The notes: generated from the sequence alone by a model not told the origin. A DNA stretch of 64,000 nucleotides from Devosia sp. Root413D1 (GCF_001425235.1 NZ_LMEA01000011.1:682001-746000); one strand, 5' to 3'. Counted from the stretch's first letter, positions 45,949-55,735 are shown. Made by a program: numbers and translations.

Positions 45949-46329
45949 TGGTTTCCTCCCGGGTAAACCTTGGTGACGGAACCGCGATCGGGACGTGCCG
46001 CCCGCGGGGAGGAAAGGTGAAGGGAACCAACCATCGCAGCTCATTGCTGCGCCGGTCTTCGTTGCCGTACCGGGCACCCGGTGGCGACGCCTCCCAAACG
46101 CCCCGTAGCCGGGGCATTTCGCGCGTCCTCCAACGCGCCGGCGGAACCTAGAGTAATCAGATATCGCTGTAAAGATGTCCGCCGAACGGCTGCCGAAGGC
46201 GTGTTCGCCGAGCTTTCATCCTTGCTCAAATTGCTATGTCTGCATTACAATTCGGCGTTGAGGAGAGCACCGGACAGACGACAAAGTTCGCGTCGGTGCC
46301 GTATAACATATCAGATAGGTGTGAGGGGA
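45949..46329. promoter_or_regulatory. Divergent regulatory region between chvE and the GntR gene
   Basis: No gene. ATCAGATA occurs twice, at 46156-46163 and 46310-46317, the second just before the regulator start and near TATAAC. These could be half-sites for the GntR-type regulator (weak). Confidence 0.35.
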
Positions 46330-47097
46330 ATGGCCCGTAGCGACGTGAACGCCGGCCCGGAGGATTACCCACTGACGGCGGCCGAGAGGGTGGCCAACGA
46401 GCTGACCGAGATCATCCTCGGCGAGCTCTCCCCGGGCGCCAGCATTCCGAGCGAAGCCGATATTGCCAGCCGCTTCGAGGTCAGCCGCCTGACGGTGCGC
46501 GAAGCGGTGAAAATGCTGGTCGGGCGAGGCCTCCTGCATATCGGCCGCGGCCGCCGCGCCGTGGTGCGCGAGCCCGACAGTTCGGTGTTCGCGGCGCTGC
46601 TCGTCTCGATCGTCCGCAACGATCCCAAGGGGCTGTTCGACCTGATCGAACTGCGCATGGCGATGGAATCGCTGTCATCGGGCCTCGCTGCGAAGCGCGC
46701 CAGCCGAGCCGGCATCCAGGCCATCGACAGCGCCATGCGCGACATGCGCGCCTCGGCAGCCGAGGCAGCCGACGGCGAAAACCCCGAGGCCGAGGCGCGT
46801 TTCCACGAAAGCGACCTGCAGTTCCACGAGGCCATCGCCATGGCGAGCGGCAACCGCGTCATCGCCTTCATCTTCGAAGCCATGGCCAAACCGTTACGCG
46901 AAAGCTTCGTAATGAGCCGGCGCGGCCAGACCCTGCGCGGCGCCGGCCGCGTCGAAACCGTCGAAGCCCACCAGGCCATCCTCGACGCCATCCGCGCCGG
47001 CGACCAACGCGCCGCCGTCGACGCCATGCGCGCGCACCTCAAAAGCACGGAACTGGACATCCGCTCGCACCTCGCCAGCGGAGTGGCGGCGGCTTAG
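46330..47097 (+). CDS. GntR/FadR family transcriptional regulator
   Basis: 255 residues. Winged helix with ASIPSEADIASRFEVSRLTV then REAVKMLVGRGLLHIGRGRR; the all-helical FCD ligand domain follows (FHESDLQFHEAIAMASGNR carries the metal-binding Asp/His pattern). It is divergent from the chvE-gguAB operon and the likely regulator of sugar uptake. A GTG three codons upstream is an alternative start because GAGGGG is very close to the ATG. Confidence 0.87.
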   Translation: MARSDVNAGPEDYPLTAAERVANELTEIILGELSPGASIPSEADIASRFEVSRLTVREAVKMLVGRGLLHIGRGRRAVVREPDSSVFAALLVSIVRNDPKGLFDLIELRMAMESLSSGLAAKRASRAGIQAIDSAMRDMRASAAEAADGENPEAEARFHESDLQFHEAIAMASGNRVIAFIFEAMAKPLRESFVMSRRGQTLRGAGRVETVEAHQAILDAIRAGDQRAAVDAMRAHLKSTELDIRSHLASGVAAA

Positions 47098-47102
47098 CCG
47101 CA

Positions 47103-47290
47103 CCGGTGTGCTTGGCGCCCCTCACCCCGCGGTGAGGCCTTTCGGCCTCATCCGCCGCCCTCTCCCCCCGGAGGGCGCTATTGCGCCCCCTTGGAGGGGC
47201 GAGGGGGCGATAGGGGCACTGCCGGTGCAAAGTGCGTCCCCTCTCCCTTCTGGGGAGAGGGTCAGGGTGAGGGGTGCCAAGCACACCGGC
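47103..47290. repeat. Long inverted repeat between convergent genes
   Basis: Outer arms CGGTGTGCTTGGCGCCCCTC and GAGGGGTGCCAAGCACACCG are almost perfect, with several CCCTCTCC/GGAGAGGG stems inside. It fills the gap between the GntR gene and patD. Confidence 0.8.
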
Positions 47291-47306
47291 TGACGATACG
47301 CCAAGC

Positions 47307-48734
47307 CTACCCGTGATTAATCATCACATGCCGGACCGCCGTATAGTCCTCGAGCGCATAGACGGACATGTCCTTGCCATAGCCCGACTGCTTCAGCCCG
47401 CCATGCGGCATCTCGTTGACCAGCATGAAATGGGTATTGATCCACGTGCACCCATATTGCAGCCGCGCCGCCGTCTGCATCGCCTTCGACACATCCTTGG
47501 TCCACACCGATGAGGCGAGGCCATAGTCGCTGTCATTGGCCCAGGCGATGGCATCCTCGGGGTCGGTGAAGCGGGTGACCGACACCACCGGCCCGAACAC
47601 TTCGCGCCGCACGATCTCATCAGCCTGCAGCGCCCCGGCGATCACCGTCGGCTCGTAGAAAAAGCCCCGGTCGCCCGACACATGGCCACCTGCAGTGATC
47701 TTGATATGCGGCAGTTCCGACGCCCGCTCGACGAAGCTCGCCACCCGGTCGCGCTGGCGCTTCGAGATCAGCGGCCCGATCTCGTTGAGCGTATCGTCGG
47801 CCTGGTTGTACTGGATCGAGTTGACCGCCGAGCTCAAGTCGGCCACCAGCCTGTCGTGGATTTTCGGGCCGGCATAGATCCGGCAGGCCGCCGTGCAATC
47901 CTGCCCGGCATTGTAGTAGCCGAAGGCCTTGAGCCCGCTCACCACCGCCTCGAGGTCGGCATCGTCATAGACGATCACCGGCGCCTTGCCGCCGAGTTCG
48001 AGATGCGTGCGCTTCACCGATTTGGCCGCCGCCTGCAGCACCTTCTTGCCGGTGGCGACGTCGCCGGTGATCGAGATCATGTTGATCTTGGGGTGGTTGA
48101 TCAGCGCGTTGCCGACGCTGTCGCCGCGCCCCAGGATAACGTTGACCACGCCCTCGGGCAGCACCTCAGCAAAGACTTTCGCGAGCTTCAGCGCCGTCAG
48201 CGGCGTCTGCTCTGATGGCTTGTAGACCACCGTATTGCCGCCGGCGATGGCCGGCGCCAGCTTCCACGCCATCATCATCAGCGGGTAATTCCACGGCGCG
48301 ATCGAGCCGACGATGCCGATCGGGTCGCGCCGCACCATCGAGGTGTGGCCCGGCAGGTATTCCCCCGCGATCGAGCCCTGCATATTGCGCACCGCCCCGG
48401 CAAAGAAGCGCCAGCAATCGACGATCGCCGGGATCTCGTCGTTCTTGACCGCATTGATCGGCTTGCCGCAGTTCAGCGCCTCGAGCGCCGCAAAGCCATC
48501 GGCATCGTCCTCGATCGCCTGCGCGATCTTGAGCAGGTAATTCGAGCGCTGCCCCGGCGTCGTCCGCGACCAGCTGGCGAAGGCTTTCTCCGCGGCGAGC
48601 ACGGCGGCATCGATCTGCGTGAGCGAGGCCTCGGGAATGCCGCGGATCAGCTCCCCGGTTCTGGGATTGAGCACCTGCTCCTCGGTTTCCGTCCCCGCCT
48701 CGAAGCGCGAGCCGATCAGCATTTCGGTGTGCAT
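47307..48734 (-). CDS. patD: Gamma-aminobutyraldehyde dehydrogenase, PatD-like
   Basis: 475 residues of the NAD-dependent aldehyde dehydrogenase superfamily. Catalytic Glu in [14 protein letters not shown], catalytic Cys in [11 protein letters not shown], and [20 protein letters not shown] near the cofactor site. Length and the GQDCTAACR form match aminobutyraldehyde dehydrogenase (PatD/YdcW), which turns 4-aminobutanal from putrescine into GABA. Placement after polyamine-type ABC genes repeats the E. coli ydcSTUVW order. Last gene of the operon, 178 bases after the permease. Confidence 0.87.
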   Translation of the reverse strand: MHTEMLIGSRFEAGTETEEQVLNPRTGELIRGIPEASLTQIDAAVLAAEKAFASWSRTTPGQRSNYLLKIAQAIEDDADGFAALEALNCGKPINAVKNDEIPAIVDCWRFFAGAVRNMQGSIAGEYLPGHTSMVRRDPIGIVGSIAPWNYPLMMMAWKLAPAIAGGNTVVYKPSEQTPLTALKLAKVFAEVLPEGVVNVILGRGDSVGNALINHPKINMISITGDVATGKKVLQAAAKSVKRTHLELGGKAPVIVYDDADLEAVVSGLKAFGYYNAGQDCTAACRIYAGPKIHDRLVADLSSAVNSIQYNQADDTLNEIGPLISKRQRDRVASFVERASELPHIKITAGGHVSGDRGFFYEPTVIAGALQADEIVRREVFGPVVSVTRFTDPEDAIAWANDSDYGLASSVWTKDVSKAMQTAARLQYGCTWINTHFMLVNEMPHGGLKQSGYGKDMSVYALEDYTAVRHVMINHG

Positions 48735-48764
48735 TTTCTCTCTCCCATAACTCGACTTTCAGTG

Positions 48765-48899
48765 CACGTGGCCACCCCCCTCCCATCCTCCCCCACAAGG
48801 GGGGAGGTGTGGGTCGGTGAGGGTGGCAAGAGACCTGCCAAAGCCCCGATCGGCACCTCCCCCCTTGTGGGGGAGGTTGGGAGGGGGGTGGCCAGGTGA
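48765..48899. repeat. GC-rich inverted repeat between patD and the permease gene
   Basis: Arms GTGGCCACCCCCCTCCCATC and GGGAGGGGGGTGGCCA, inner CTCCCCCACAAGGGGGGAG-type stems. It lies inside the operon and may form a stable mRNA hairpin. Confidence 0.75.
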
Positions 48900-48912
48900 A
48901 CTGCAGCCAGCA

Positions 48913-49743
48913 TCACTTCCCCATCCCCGCCACCGTCTGATCCCCGCCGCGGCTGAAATAGAACGCCAGCAGGATCGGCAGCAGCGTCACGATCACCACC
49001 ACCATGGCGACCACATTGGTCACCGGGCGCTGCCGCGGCCGCACCAGTTCCTCGAGCATCCAGATCGGCAGCGTCTGCTGCTGGCCGGCGGTAAAGGTGG
49101 TGACGATCACTTCGTCGAAGCTGAGCGCAAAGGCCAGCATGCCGCCGGCGAGCAGTGCCGTGCCGATATTGGGCAGGATGACGTGGCGGAAAGTCTGGAA
49201 CTTGTCGGCGCCGAGGTCCATCGCCGCCTCGATCATCGAGCCCGAGGTGCGCCGGAAGCGCGCCACCGCATTATTGTAGACGACGACGATGCAGAAGGTC
49301 GCGTGCCCCAGCACAATCGTCCAGAACGAGAACGGGATCTCCATCAGGCTGAACGCTGAACGGAGCGATATGCCGGTGATGATGCCGGGCAACGCAATCG
49401 GCAGGATCACCAGCAGCGAAATCGTCTCGCGCCCGAAGAACCGGGTGCCTGAAACGGCCGCGGCGCAGAGCGTTCCCAACACCAGCGCGATGGCGGTCGA
49501 AATGGCCGCCACCTGCACCGACAGGGTCAGCGCCTGCCACACGTCGGGCCGGTTCCAGGTCACGGCAAACCACTTCAGCGTCAGCCCCGGCGGCGGCCAC
49601 TGATAGGTCCGCTCCTCCGAGGAGAAGGCATAAAGAAAGATCAGCGCGATCGGCGCCAGCATGAAGAACAGCCCGGCGCCGGCAGCGAGCTTCAGCCCCC
49701 AGGGGGCGCGGGGGGTGTCAGAGCGCATCATGGCCTCCGACAT
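48913..49743 (-). CDS. ydcV: Polyamine-type ABC transporter permease, YdcV/PotC-like
   Basis: 276 residues, six helices. EAA loop [20 protein letters not shown]. The [20 protein letters not shown] segment is typical of the PotC/YdcV branch. An alternative ATG 5 codons further in is possible. It pairs with the permease encoded at 49914-50873. Confidence 0.85.
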   Translation of the reverse strand: MSEAMMRSDTPRAPWGLKLAAGAGLFFMLAPIALIFLYAFSSEERTYQWPPPGLTLKWFAVTWNRPDVWQALTLSVQVAAISTAIALVLGTLCAAAVSGTRFFGRETISLLVILPIALPGIITGISLRSAFSLMEIPFSFWTIVLGHATFCIVVVYNNAVARFRRTSGSMIEAAMDLGADKFQTFRHVILPNIGTALLAGGMLAFALSFDEVIVTTFTAGQQQTLPIWMLEELVRPRQRPVTNVVAMVVVIVTLLPILLAFYFSRGGDQTVAGMGK

Positions 49744-49748
49744 CGAGC

Positions 49749-49897
49749 GTGGGGCTCACCCCCTCCCAACCTCCCCCGTCTAGGGGGAGGTGCCGGCCGG
49801 TGCGTGTGGCAAAATAGGAAGGCAAGCCTCGATGGGCACCCTCCCCCTTCGGGGCGCTACCGCGTCCCCCGGGAGGGTTGGGGAGGGGGGCGGGGAG
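49749..49897. repeat. GC-rich inverted repeat between the two permease genes
   Basis: CACCCCCTCCCAACCTCCCC and GGGTTGGGGAGGGG arms around CTAGGGGGAGG/CCTCCCCC stems, inside the polyamine operon (170-base gap). Confidence 0.7.
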
Positions 49898-49913
49898 CCC
49901 GGATGCCTGAGGC

Positions 49914-50873
49914 TCAAAGCGCATCGAACGCCCCCATGCGCTTGGCCATCCACAGGTAGAGCCCCATGATGACGATCGGCACCACGGTGAAGGCGGCGGC
50001 CAGCGGGATGTTCCCGGCCGTGCCCTGGTGCGCGTAGACCGCCTGGCCGATGAAGAAGGCCGAGGTGCCGATGATCTGCGGGATGATGTAATCGCCCAGC
50101 GTCAGCGAGAAGGTGAAGATCGAGCCGGCGACGATCCCCGGCAGCGCCAGCGGGAAGATCACCCTCCAGAACGTCTGCATCGGCGTCGCGCCCAGATCGG
50201 ACGAGGCGTCTAGCAGGTTCGTCGGCACCCGCTCGATCGCCGCCTGGATCGGCAGGATCATGTAGGGCATCCAGACATAGAGGAAGACGAGGAACGTGCC
50301 GGTATAGCTGATCGACAGCGAGTTGCCGCCGATCACCGGCAGGCTGAGCCAGGCGTCCAGCAGCCAGGTCAGGTGCAGCTGCTCGAACACCCAGTTGAGG
50401 ATGCCCTCCTTGGCGAGGATCAGTTTCCAGGCATAGACCTTCACGAGGTAGCTGGCCCACAGCGGCAGCATGATGCCCAGATAGAACAGCGCCTTCCATT
50501 TCCCCCGCGCATAGCGCGCCGCCATATAGGCGATGGGAAAGGCGATCAGCGCCGAGGCCAGCGTCACCGCTGCCGCCATGCTCACCGTGCGGAGGATCAC
50601 GTCGAGGTTCTGCGGCCTCAGCAGCTCAGCGTAGGTCTTGAGCGTGAACTCGTAATTGATCAGCCCGGAGAACTCGTCGATCGAGAAAAAGCTCTGCAGC
50701 AGGAGCGCGAACAGCGAGCCGACATAGACGATACCGAGCCAGAGCAGCGCCGGCAGCAGCAACAGGAAGACGAACAGCTTCGGCTGCCGCCAGAAGCGGT
50801 CGCTGAGCGCCCCGAGCCAGCCGCGCTGGTTCGGGAGGATCGCGCTGGAACTGCTCGCGGCGATCGCGCTCAC
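49914..50873 (-). CDS. ydcU: Polyamine-type ABC transporter permease, YdcU/PotB-like
   Basis: 319 residues with six helices, EAA-like loop LLDASSDLGATPMQTFWRVI. GTG start at 50873, which overlaps the ATPase stop (GTGA) and decides the start. N-terminal 40 residues are cytoplasmic. It forms the channel with the YdcV-like partner. Confidence 0.86.
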   Translation of the reverse strand: MSAIAASSSSAILPNQRGWLGALSDRFWRQPKLFVFLLLLPALLWLGIVYVGSLFALLLQSFFSIDEFSGLINYEFTLKTYAELLRPQNLDVILRTVSMAAAVTLASALIAFPIAYMAARYARGKWKALFYLGIMLPLWASYLVKVYAWKLILAKEGILNWVFEQLHLTWLLDAWLSLPVIGGNSLSISYTGTFLVFLYVWMPYMILPIQAAIERVPTNLLDASSDLGATPMQTFWRVIFPLALPGIVAGSIFTFSLTLGDYIIPQIIGTSAFFIGQAVYAHQGTAGNIPLAAAFTVVPIVIMGLYLWMAKRMGAFDAL

Positions 50874-51871
50874 CCCGCGTCCTCCATCAGATGCAACGCC
50901 TCGCGGGCAAAGCCGATGGTTACCCGGGCCCCATCGGCGGGCACGTCAGTGCCGGAGGGCACCACCGCATGGAGCAGCGTACCGCCGAGTTCGATGCCGA
51001 GCCGCGTCGTGGCGCCGAGATACGAGCGCGACACCACCGTACCGGTGAGCGCCGAATGGCCGCCCTCGCTGCGGAGCAGGTGGATCGCCTCCGGCCTGAG
51101 CGAGGCCCAGCGCCGCTCGCCGGCAATGGTTTCGACGAACTCCGGCGCCAGCACATTGGAGGAGCCGACGAAATCGGCGACGAAGCGCGAATTGGGCTTG
51201 GTATAGATTTCTTCGGGCGTCCCCACCTGCACCAGCTTGCCGAAATCGAACACCGCCACTCGGTCGGCCATCGACAGCGCTTCGCCCTGGTCGTGGGTGA
51301 CGAAGATGAAGGTGATGCCGAGCGTCTTCTGCAGCGCCTTCAGCTCTTCCTGCATCTGCTCGCGCAGCTTCAGATCGAGCGCCCCGAGCGGCTCGTCGAG
51401 CAGCAGCACCTTGGGCCGGTTGACGATGGCGCGGGCCAGCGCCACCCGTTGTCGCTGACCGCCCGAGAGCTGGCCGGGCCGCCGGTCGCCATAGCCGCCG
51501 AGCTTCACCAGCTCCAGCGCCGCCTCGGCCTCGCGAGCCCGCGTCGCCTTGTCGACCCTCTTCAGCATCAGCGAGAATTCAACATTCTCGCGCACGTTCA
51601 TGTGCGGGAACAGCGCGTAATCCTGGAACACCGTGTTGACGTTGCGCCGATAGGGCGGCACGCCCTCCACCGCGTCGCCGAAAATCCGGATCTGCCCCAG
51701 CGTCGGCTGCTCGAAGCCGGCGATCAACCGCAAGCAGGTGGTCTTGCCCGAGCCCGAGGGGCCGAGCATGGCGAAGAACTCCCCTTCCCCGACCTCGAGA
51801 TCGACCTCGTCGAGAGCTCTCACCGCGCCGAAATGGCGGGAAACGGTTTGCAGGGACACGGCCGAGGTCAT
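50870..51871 (-). CDS. ydcT: Polyamine-type ABC transporter ATPase, YdcT/PotA-like
   Basis: 333 residues. Walker A GPSGSGKTTCLR, Q-loop FQDYALFPHMNV, signature LSGGQRQRVALARAI, Walker B VLLLDEPLGALDLKL, H-loop IFVTHDQGEA, then a TOBE domain (ASLRPEAIHLLRSEG). PotA-type energy subunit. It is separated from the binding-protein gene by a 344-base stretch filled with hairpins. Confidence 0.9.
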   Translation of the reverse strand: MTSAVSLQTVSRHFGAVRALDEVDLEVGEGEFFAMLGPSGSGKTTCLRLIAGFEQPTLGQIRIFGDAVEGVPPYRRNVNTVFQDYALFPHMNVRENVEFSLMLKRVDKATRAREAEAALELVKLGGYGDRRPGQLSGGQRQRVALARAIVNRPKVLLLDEPLGALDLKLREQMQEELKALQKTLGITFIFVTHDQGEALSMADRVAVFDFGKLVQVGTPEEIYTKPNSRFVADFVGSSNVLAPEFVETIAGERRWASLRPEAIHLLRSEGGHSALTGTVVSRSYLGATTRLGIELGGTLLHAVVPSGTDVPADGARVTIGFAREALHLMEDAG

Positions 51872-51928
51872 GCGTCAGGGAGCCTTTGCGTCAACCGGGG
51901 AGCTTCACCGTCTCAGATAACGGCGAAA

Positions 51929-52076
51929 GATCCGCGGGGATCAACCGGAGGATTTGCAAAGGCAAATCCCCGGGATGTCGGGAGAATTTTGCCGCGAGCG
52001 GCAAAAATTCCCCTAGGGCCGGCGATTTGCCGTTGGCAAATCGCCGGGATCGGAGGATTTGCCTCACGGCAAATCC
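51929..52076. repeat. Array of consecutive hairpins in the polyamine operon
   Basis: Five stem-loops in about 150 bases: GATCC/GGATC (51929-51942); GGATTTGC/GCAAATCC (51950-51969); GAATTTTGCCG/CGGCAAAAATTC (51984-52010); GGCGATTTGCC/GGCAAATCGCC (52021-52045); GGATTTGCC/GGCAAATCC (52055-52076). Arms share the core GATTTGCC/GGCAAATC, so the array looks like duplication of one palindrome. It is located between the binding-protein and ATPase genes and much more AT-rich than the surroundings. Confidence 0.8.
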
Positions 52077-52083
52077 CCTTGGT

Positions 52084-52170
52084 GTCACCCCCGCAACGGC
52101 GGAAACCCACTCGCTGTGGACGCGAGGTTGCGCTGGGCTCCGCCGTCGCGGGAGTGACCGTCGCGGGATG
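52084..52170. repeat. Inverted repeat next to the hairpin array
   Basis: GTCACCCCCGCAACGGCGGA and TCCGCCGTCGCGGGAGTGAC form imperfect arms around about 35 bases. It resembles family A in layout (GTCA...TGAC ends) but with a different core. No gene is seen in 51872-52215. Confidence 0.65.
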
Positions 52171-52215
52171 AGGGAACAGCGCAGCGCGCTTTTCCCCCGG
52201 GCCGACTAGAGCCCC

Positions 52216-53373
52216 CTAGCGGCCGCCGATAACCCCGACGTAGTCGCTGACCCAGCGGTAATACGGCACGCACTCACCCGCCTCGCACTTGGCGGTCGGG
52301 GTCCGCCAGAAGCGGATCTTGTCGAAGTTCTCGTAGCCGTTGGTGGCGCAGCCCTCATCGGTGAGGAGCTCATTGCCCTTGCAGGCGGCCGGCACCGACG
52401 GCACCGTGCCGAACCAGGCCGACACATCGCCCTGCACCTTGGGCGAGAGCGAATGCTCCATCCACATATAGGCGCAGTTGGGATGCGCGCTCTCGGCGTG
52501 CAGCATCGTCGTATCGGCCCAGCCGGTGATGCCTTCTTCCGGGAAGGTCGACGCCACCTTGGCGCCTTCGGCCTTCAGCACGTTGACCATGAACGGCCAG
52601 GACGAGGAGGCAACGACGCCTTCGTTCTTGAAGTCGTCCATCTGGATGAACGCATCGTGCCAGTAGCGGCCGACCAAGGTGCGCTGCACCCGCAGCAGGT
52701 CGAGCGCCGCCTTGTACTGATCCTCGTTCAGCGCATAGGGGTCGGTGATCCCCAGCTCCGGCTTGTGCTTCATCAGGTAAAGCGCCGCGTCGGCCACGTA
52801 GATCGGGCCGTCATAAGCCTGGACGCGCCCCTTGTTCGACTTGCCGTCGGGCAGCGTCGTCTCTTCGAACACCACGTTCCAGCTGGTCGGCGGCTTATCG
52901 CCAAACACCTCGGTATTGTACATCAGCACGTTGGCGCCCCAGACATAGGGCGTGCCGTAATGGGTGCCATCGACGGTATGCCAGGCGGCGCTCTCGATGC
53001 GCGGATCGATCGTCGACCATGACGGGATCAGCGCCGTGTTGATCGGTTGTACGCGCTTGCCGGCGATCAGCCGCAGTGAGGCATCGCCCGAGGCGGTGAC
53101 GAGGTCGAAGCCGCCTTCGTTCATCAGCGCCACCATTTCGTCCGAGGTGTTGGCGGTCTTCACCGTCACCTTGCAGCCGCTATCGGCTTCGAACTTGGTG
53201 ACCCAGTCATAGTTCGGGTCGGTCTCACCGCGCTCGATGTAACCGGCCCAGGCGACGATCGAAACTTCGCCCTCCCCCGCGCCGAGCGACTGCAGCATCT
53301 CCTGCGCAGCCACCTGACCGGTGAAGGTCGCAACCATGGTCAAGGCCGTACACGTCTTGAGGATGGATTTCAT
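52216..53373 (-). CDS. ydcS: Polyamine-type periplasmic binding protein, YdcS/PotD-like
   Basis: 385 residues. Signal peptide MKSILKTCTALTMVATFTGQ, cleavage near VAAQ. The mature part starts LGAGEGEVSIVAWAGYIERG, very like YdcS, and has VWGANVLMYNTEVFGDKPPT and TTMLHAESAHPNCAYMWMEH of the PotD/YdcS group. Four Cys in the C-terminal region may form disulfides. First transport gene of the operon; the LysR gene lies 335 bases upstream on the same strand. Probable ligand: putrescine or a related diamine. Confidence 0.87.
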   Translation of the reverse strand: MKSILKTCTALTMVATFTGQVAAQEMLQSLGAGEGEVSIVAWAGYIERGETDPNYDWVTKFEADSGCKVTVKTANTSDEMVALMNEGGFDLVTASGDASLRLIAGKRVQPINTALIPSWSTIDPRIESAAWHTVDGTHYGTPYVWGANVLMYNTEVFGDKPPTSWNVVFEETTLPDGKSNKGRVQAYDGPIYVADAALYLMKHKPELGITDPYALNEDQYKAALDLLRVQRTLVGRYWHDAFIQMDDFKNEGVVASSSWPFMVNVLKAEGAKVASTFPEEGITGWADTTMLHAESAHPNCAYMWMEHSLSPKVQGDVSAWFGTVPSVPAACKGNELLTDEGCATNGYENFDKIRFWRTPTAKCEAGECVPYYRWVSDYVGVIGGR

Positions 53374-53510
53374 CGATTTCTCCCTGCTCGGGCAGCGCTC
53401 CCAAATGCGCATCATGCCCTTGATTGGGAGCTTATCGAGCGCTTTGCTATGCGCAAATGTATTCGTCCGGGGGGAGTTATCGGATTTTCCGATAGCTCTG
53501 CCACCGGACG

Positions 53511-53680
53511 TGCCCACCCCTCTCCCTCAGGGGAGAGGGTAGTGCAGCTAGGACCGTGAGGTCCGCAGCGGAACTAGGGTGAGGGGTTCAGCTTCTCAAC
53601 GAGCGCGTTTGGCGCCGCTTCACCCCTCAACCGGCCTTCGGCCACCTTCTCCCCTGAGGGGAGAAGGGACGAGGTTGCCA
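53511..53680. repeat. GC-rich repeats in the gap between ydcS and the LysR gene
   Basis: CCCACCCCTCTCCCTCAGGG and related CCTTCTCCCCTGAGGGGAGA stems, plus GTGAGGTCCGCAGCGGA. The rest of 53374-53708 is upstream sequence of the ydcS gene and holds no gene. Confidence 0.6.
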
Positions 53681-53708
53681 GCTCCAGGCTGCGGGTGGCG
53701 CCATCACC

Positions 53709-54632
53709 TCACCGCTCCTGCGCCGCCCTGCCCCGCGATGGGTGCTGCTGCTGCGCCAGCCCGATGAAATCGCGCGCCGCCTGGGTCAGCTGGCTGCCGC
53801 GGCGCCAGACCATCCCCACCTGCACCACCGGCAGCGCCCCCGAGATGTCGCGGCTTTCGATCCGGTCGCCTTCCAGCGACCACGGTCGATAGACCAGGTC
53901 CGGCAGCAGCGCGATGCCGGCGCCGGTGGCGACGAGGCTGCGCACTGCCTCGACCGAGCGAGTGCGGAACGCCACATTGGGCCGGGCGCTGAAGGCGGCG
54001 AGGAGCTTTCCGGTATTCTCCTCGGTCTCATCCACCGTCAGCATGATCAGGGGCTCCGGCACGATATCGGAAACCGAGATGATGTCGGCGCCGGCCAGTC
54101 GGTGCCCGAGCGGCAGCCACAGCCGATAGGGCGAGGTCTCGAAGATCTCGGCCTGCAGCGCCACGCGGTCGCGTAGGTTGGAGATCACCATCACCGCCAC
54201 GTCGAGCTCGCCGCCGATCAGCAGGTGTTCGAGATAGTCACCATTATCCTCGATCGCCGTGACATTGACGTTGGGATAGGCCCGCCGGTAGCGCGCGAGG
54301 AGATCCGACAGCACATAGCCGGCCACCAGTGACGTCACCCCCAGCTGCAAGTTGCCGCCGGCCGGCGCCTCTGCCTCGCCGAAACTGCGCCGCGCATCCG
54401 AGACGCTGGCGAGGATGCGGGCCGCGTGGCGGTAGAACTGGTGCCCCTTATGGGTAATGGTCAGCCCGCGCCGATGCCGCTCGAACAACGTCACCCCGAG
54501 ATCGGATTCCAGCTCCTTGATCGCATCGGTCACCGCCGACTGGCTGATCGACAGCGATTGCGCCGCCCCCGACACTGTCCCCTCCTCGGCGACCGAGATG
54601 AAATACTGTAGCTGCCTCAGGGTGAAAGCCAT
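53709..54632 (-). CDS. LysR family transcriptional regulator
   Basis: 307 residues. HTH AEEGTVSGAAQSLSISQSAV then TDAIKELESDLGVTLFERHR; effector domain with LVAGYVLSDLLARYRRAYPN. Its position upstream of, and co-oriented with, the polyamine operon suggests it controls it, but divergent target genes are more usual for this family; the 89-residue gene at 54708 is the divergent neighbour. Confidence 0.88.
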   Translation of the reverse strand: MAFTLRQLQYFISVAEEGTVSGAAQSLSISQSAVTDAIKELESDLGVTLFERHRRGLTITHKGHQFYRHAARILASVSDARRSFGEAEAPAGGNLQLGVTSLVAGYVLSDLLARYRRAYPNVNVTAIEDNGDYLEHLLIGGELDVAVMVISNLRDRVALQAEIFETSPYRLWLPLGHRLAGADIISVSDIVPEPLIMLTVDETEENTGKLLAAFSARPNVAFRTRSVEAVRSLVATGAGIALLPDLVYRPWSLEGDRIESRDISGALPVVQVGMVWRRGSQLTQAARDFIGLAQQQHPSRGRAAQER

Positions 54633-54707
54633 GTCGCACTAAAGCATTGGCAGCGGGGCCGCTCAATCGCTATGGGTGGGCAAAACTCGAGCTTCGGAGG
54701 CAAAATC

Positions 54708-54977
54708 ATGGGCAGCCGCGCCAACACCCTCGCCGCCATCGAACGCCGCGTCCGCCGCATCGGCCGGCCGTTCGGCGTGAGCCTGCTGGTGGCAGAAAAG
54801 CGCAACCCCAAGATCGAGGCGCATGGCGGCTACATGCTGCGCGACGACGACACCTTCGAGATCGTCTTCGGCAATGCCGGCTACGATTTCTCCGCCAGCC
54901 TCGAGGAAATCGAAGAGTTCCTGTTGGAATCGCGCACCGCCATGCGCGAGGAGATCAAGGGCAAGAAGAAGCGGTAG
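54708..54977 (+). CDS. Conserved small protein of unknown function (89 aa)
   Basis: 89 residues. GGAGG lies 7 bases before the ATG at 54708, which decides against an ATG 12 codons upstream. The composition is that of a real soluble protein: a basic N-terminal helix (IERRVRRIGRPFGVSLLVAE), a beta-rich middle (GYMLRDDDTFEIVFGNAGYD) and an acidic helix followed by a Lys-rich end. I do not recognise a family. It is divergent from the LysR gene. Confidence 0.65.
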   Translation: MGSRANTLAAIERRVRRIGRPFGVSLLVAEKRNPKIEAHGGYMLRDDDTFEIVFGNAGYDFSASLEEIEEFLLESRTAMREEIKGKKKR

Positions 54978-55016
54978 GTTCAGGTCGGAAGACCACTTAA
55001 CTCCCCACCCCACCGC

Positions 55017-55096
55017 TGTCATCCCAGCGAAAGCTGGGACCCAACTCGCCTCCCGTGCCAGCTGATGGATGGGTCCCAGCTTTCGCTGGGATGACA
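55017..55096. repeat. REP-like inverted repeat, family A copy 5
   Basis: TGTCATCCCAGCGAAAGCTG arm and its reverse complement, between convergent genes. Confidence 0.85.
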
Positions 55097-55126
55097 CCGA
55101 GTTTGGTGAAGGCGCGGTGGCAGCCA

Positions 55127-55621
55127 TCACCTGAACGACTTGAATACCCCCCGCACCCACTCCCGCACGCCGCGCACCCAACCCGCCGCCGCCTGCCAGG
55201 CCGCGGTCGATTTCGCCCACGCGATGGCCCGGTCACGCAGCTTGAACATCCAGCCCAGCAGCCGCGCGAACCACTCGATCCGCATCAGCGGCTGGTACAC
55301 CGCATGAAAGATCCGCTCGACCACCAGCAGCGACAGCGCATGCGCCAGCAATAGCCCGATGGTACCGGTGATGACGTGGCCGGTGCCGGCCCACCAGATG
55401 GCGACCACCTTCATCGGCTCGATCACCACGAACGGCACGCCCAGCGCCACCAGCGCCGCATAGGGCGGCAGCCGGCCGAGCCATTCGCCGAGCCGCTGGA
55501 ACAGCCGCAACGCGCTGAGCCACGCGATCAGCGGCCGAAACAGCGGGAACAGCAGCTCATCGAGCAGCGTGTAGATCACCACCGCTACCGTCACCACCGC
55601 CCGCCCGAACGCCCGGATCAC
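55127..55621 (-). CDS. Hypothetical integral membrane protein (164 aa)
   Basis: 164 residues with three or four hydrophobic stretches (AVVTVAVVIYTLLDELLFPL, YAALVALGVPFVVIEPMKVV, TGTIGLLLAHALSLLVVERI) and an amphipathic, Trp- and Arg-rich C-terminus. It is divergent from the large transglutaminase gene (115-base gap). I recognise the type from related genomes but no functional name. Confidence 0.7.
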   Translation of the reverse strand: MIRAFGRAVVTVAVVIYTLLDELLFPLFRPLIAWLSALRLFQRLGEWLGRLPPYAALVALGVPFVVIEPMKVVAIWWAGTGHVITGTIGLLLAHALSLLVVERIFHAVYQPLMRIEWFARLLGWMFKLRDRAIAWAKSTAAWQAAAGWVRGVREWVRGVFKSFR

Positions 55622-55735
55622 GCGCTCTGCTCCGTCATGTTTTCCCCTGCCTGTTACGAAGGCTAGCCGCGCCGCGCTTCTATGCTATCGTCGTGTCGGG
55701 AAGTTTCTGTGCCTCAGTAGCGAGCGTCCGACCGT

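Noticed and set aside
46145-46170. GGAAC with a CGCT 17 bases later as an EcfG promoter of the GntR gene
   Set aside because: The -10 lacks CGTT and the distance to the gene is large.
51929-52076. CRISPR array
   Set aside because: The units are palindromes of varying length without regular spacers, and no cas genes are nearby.
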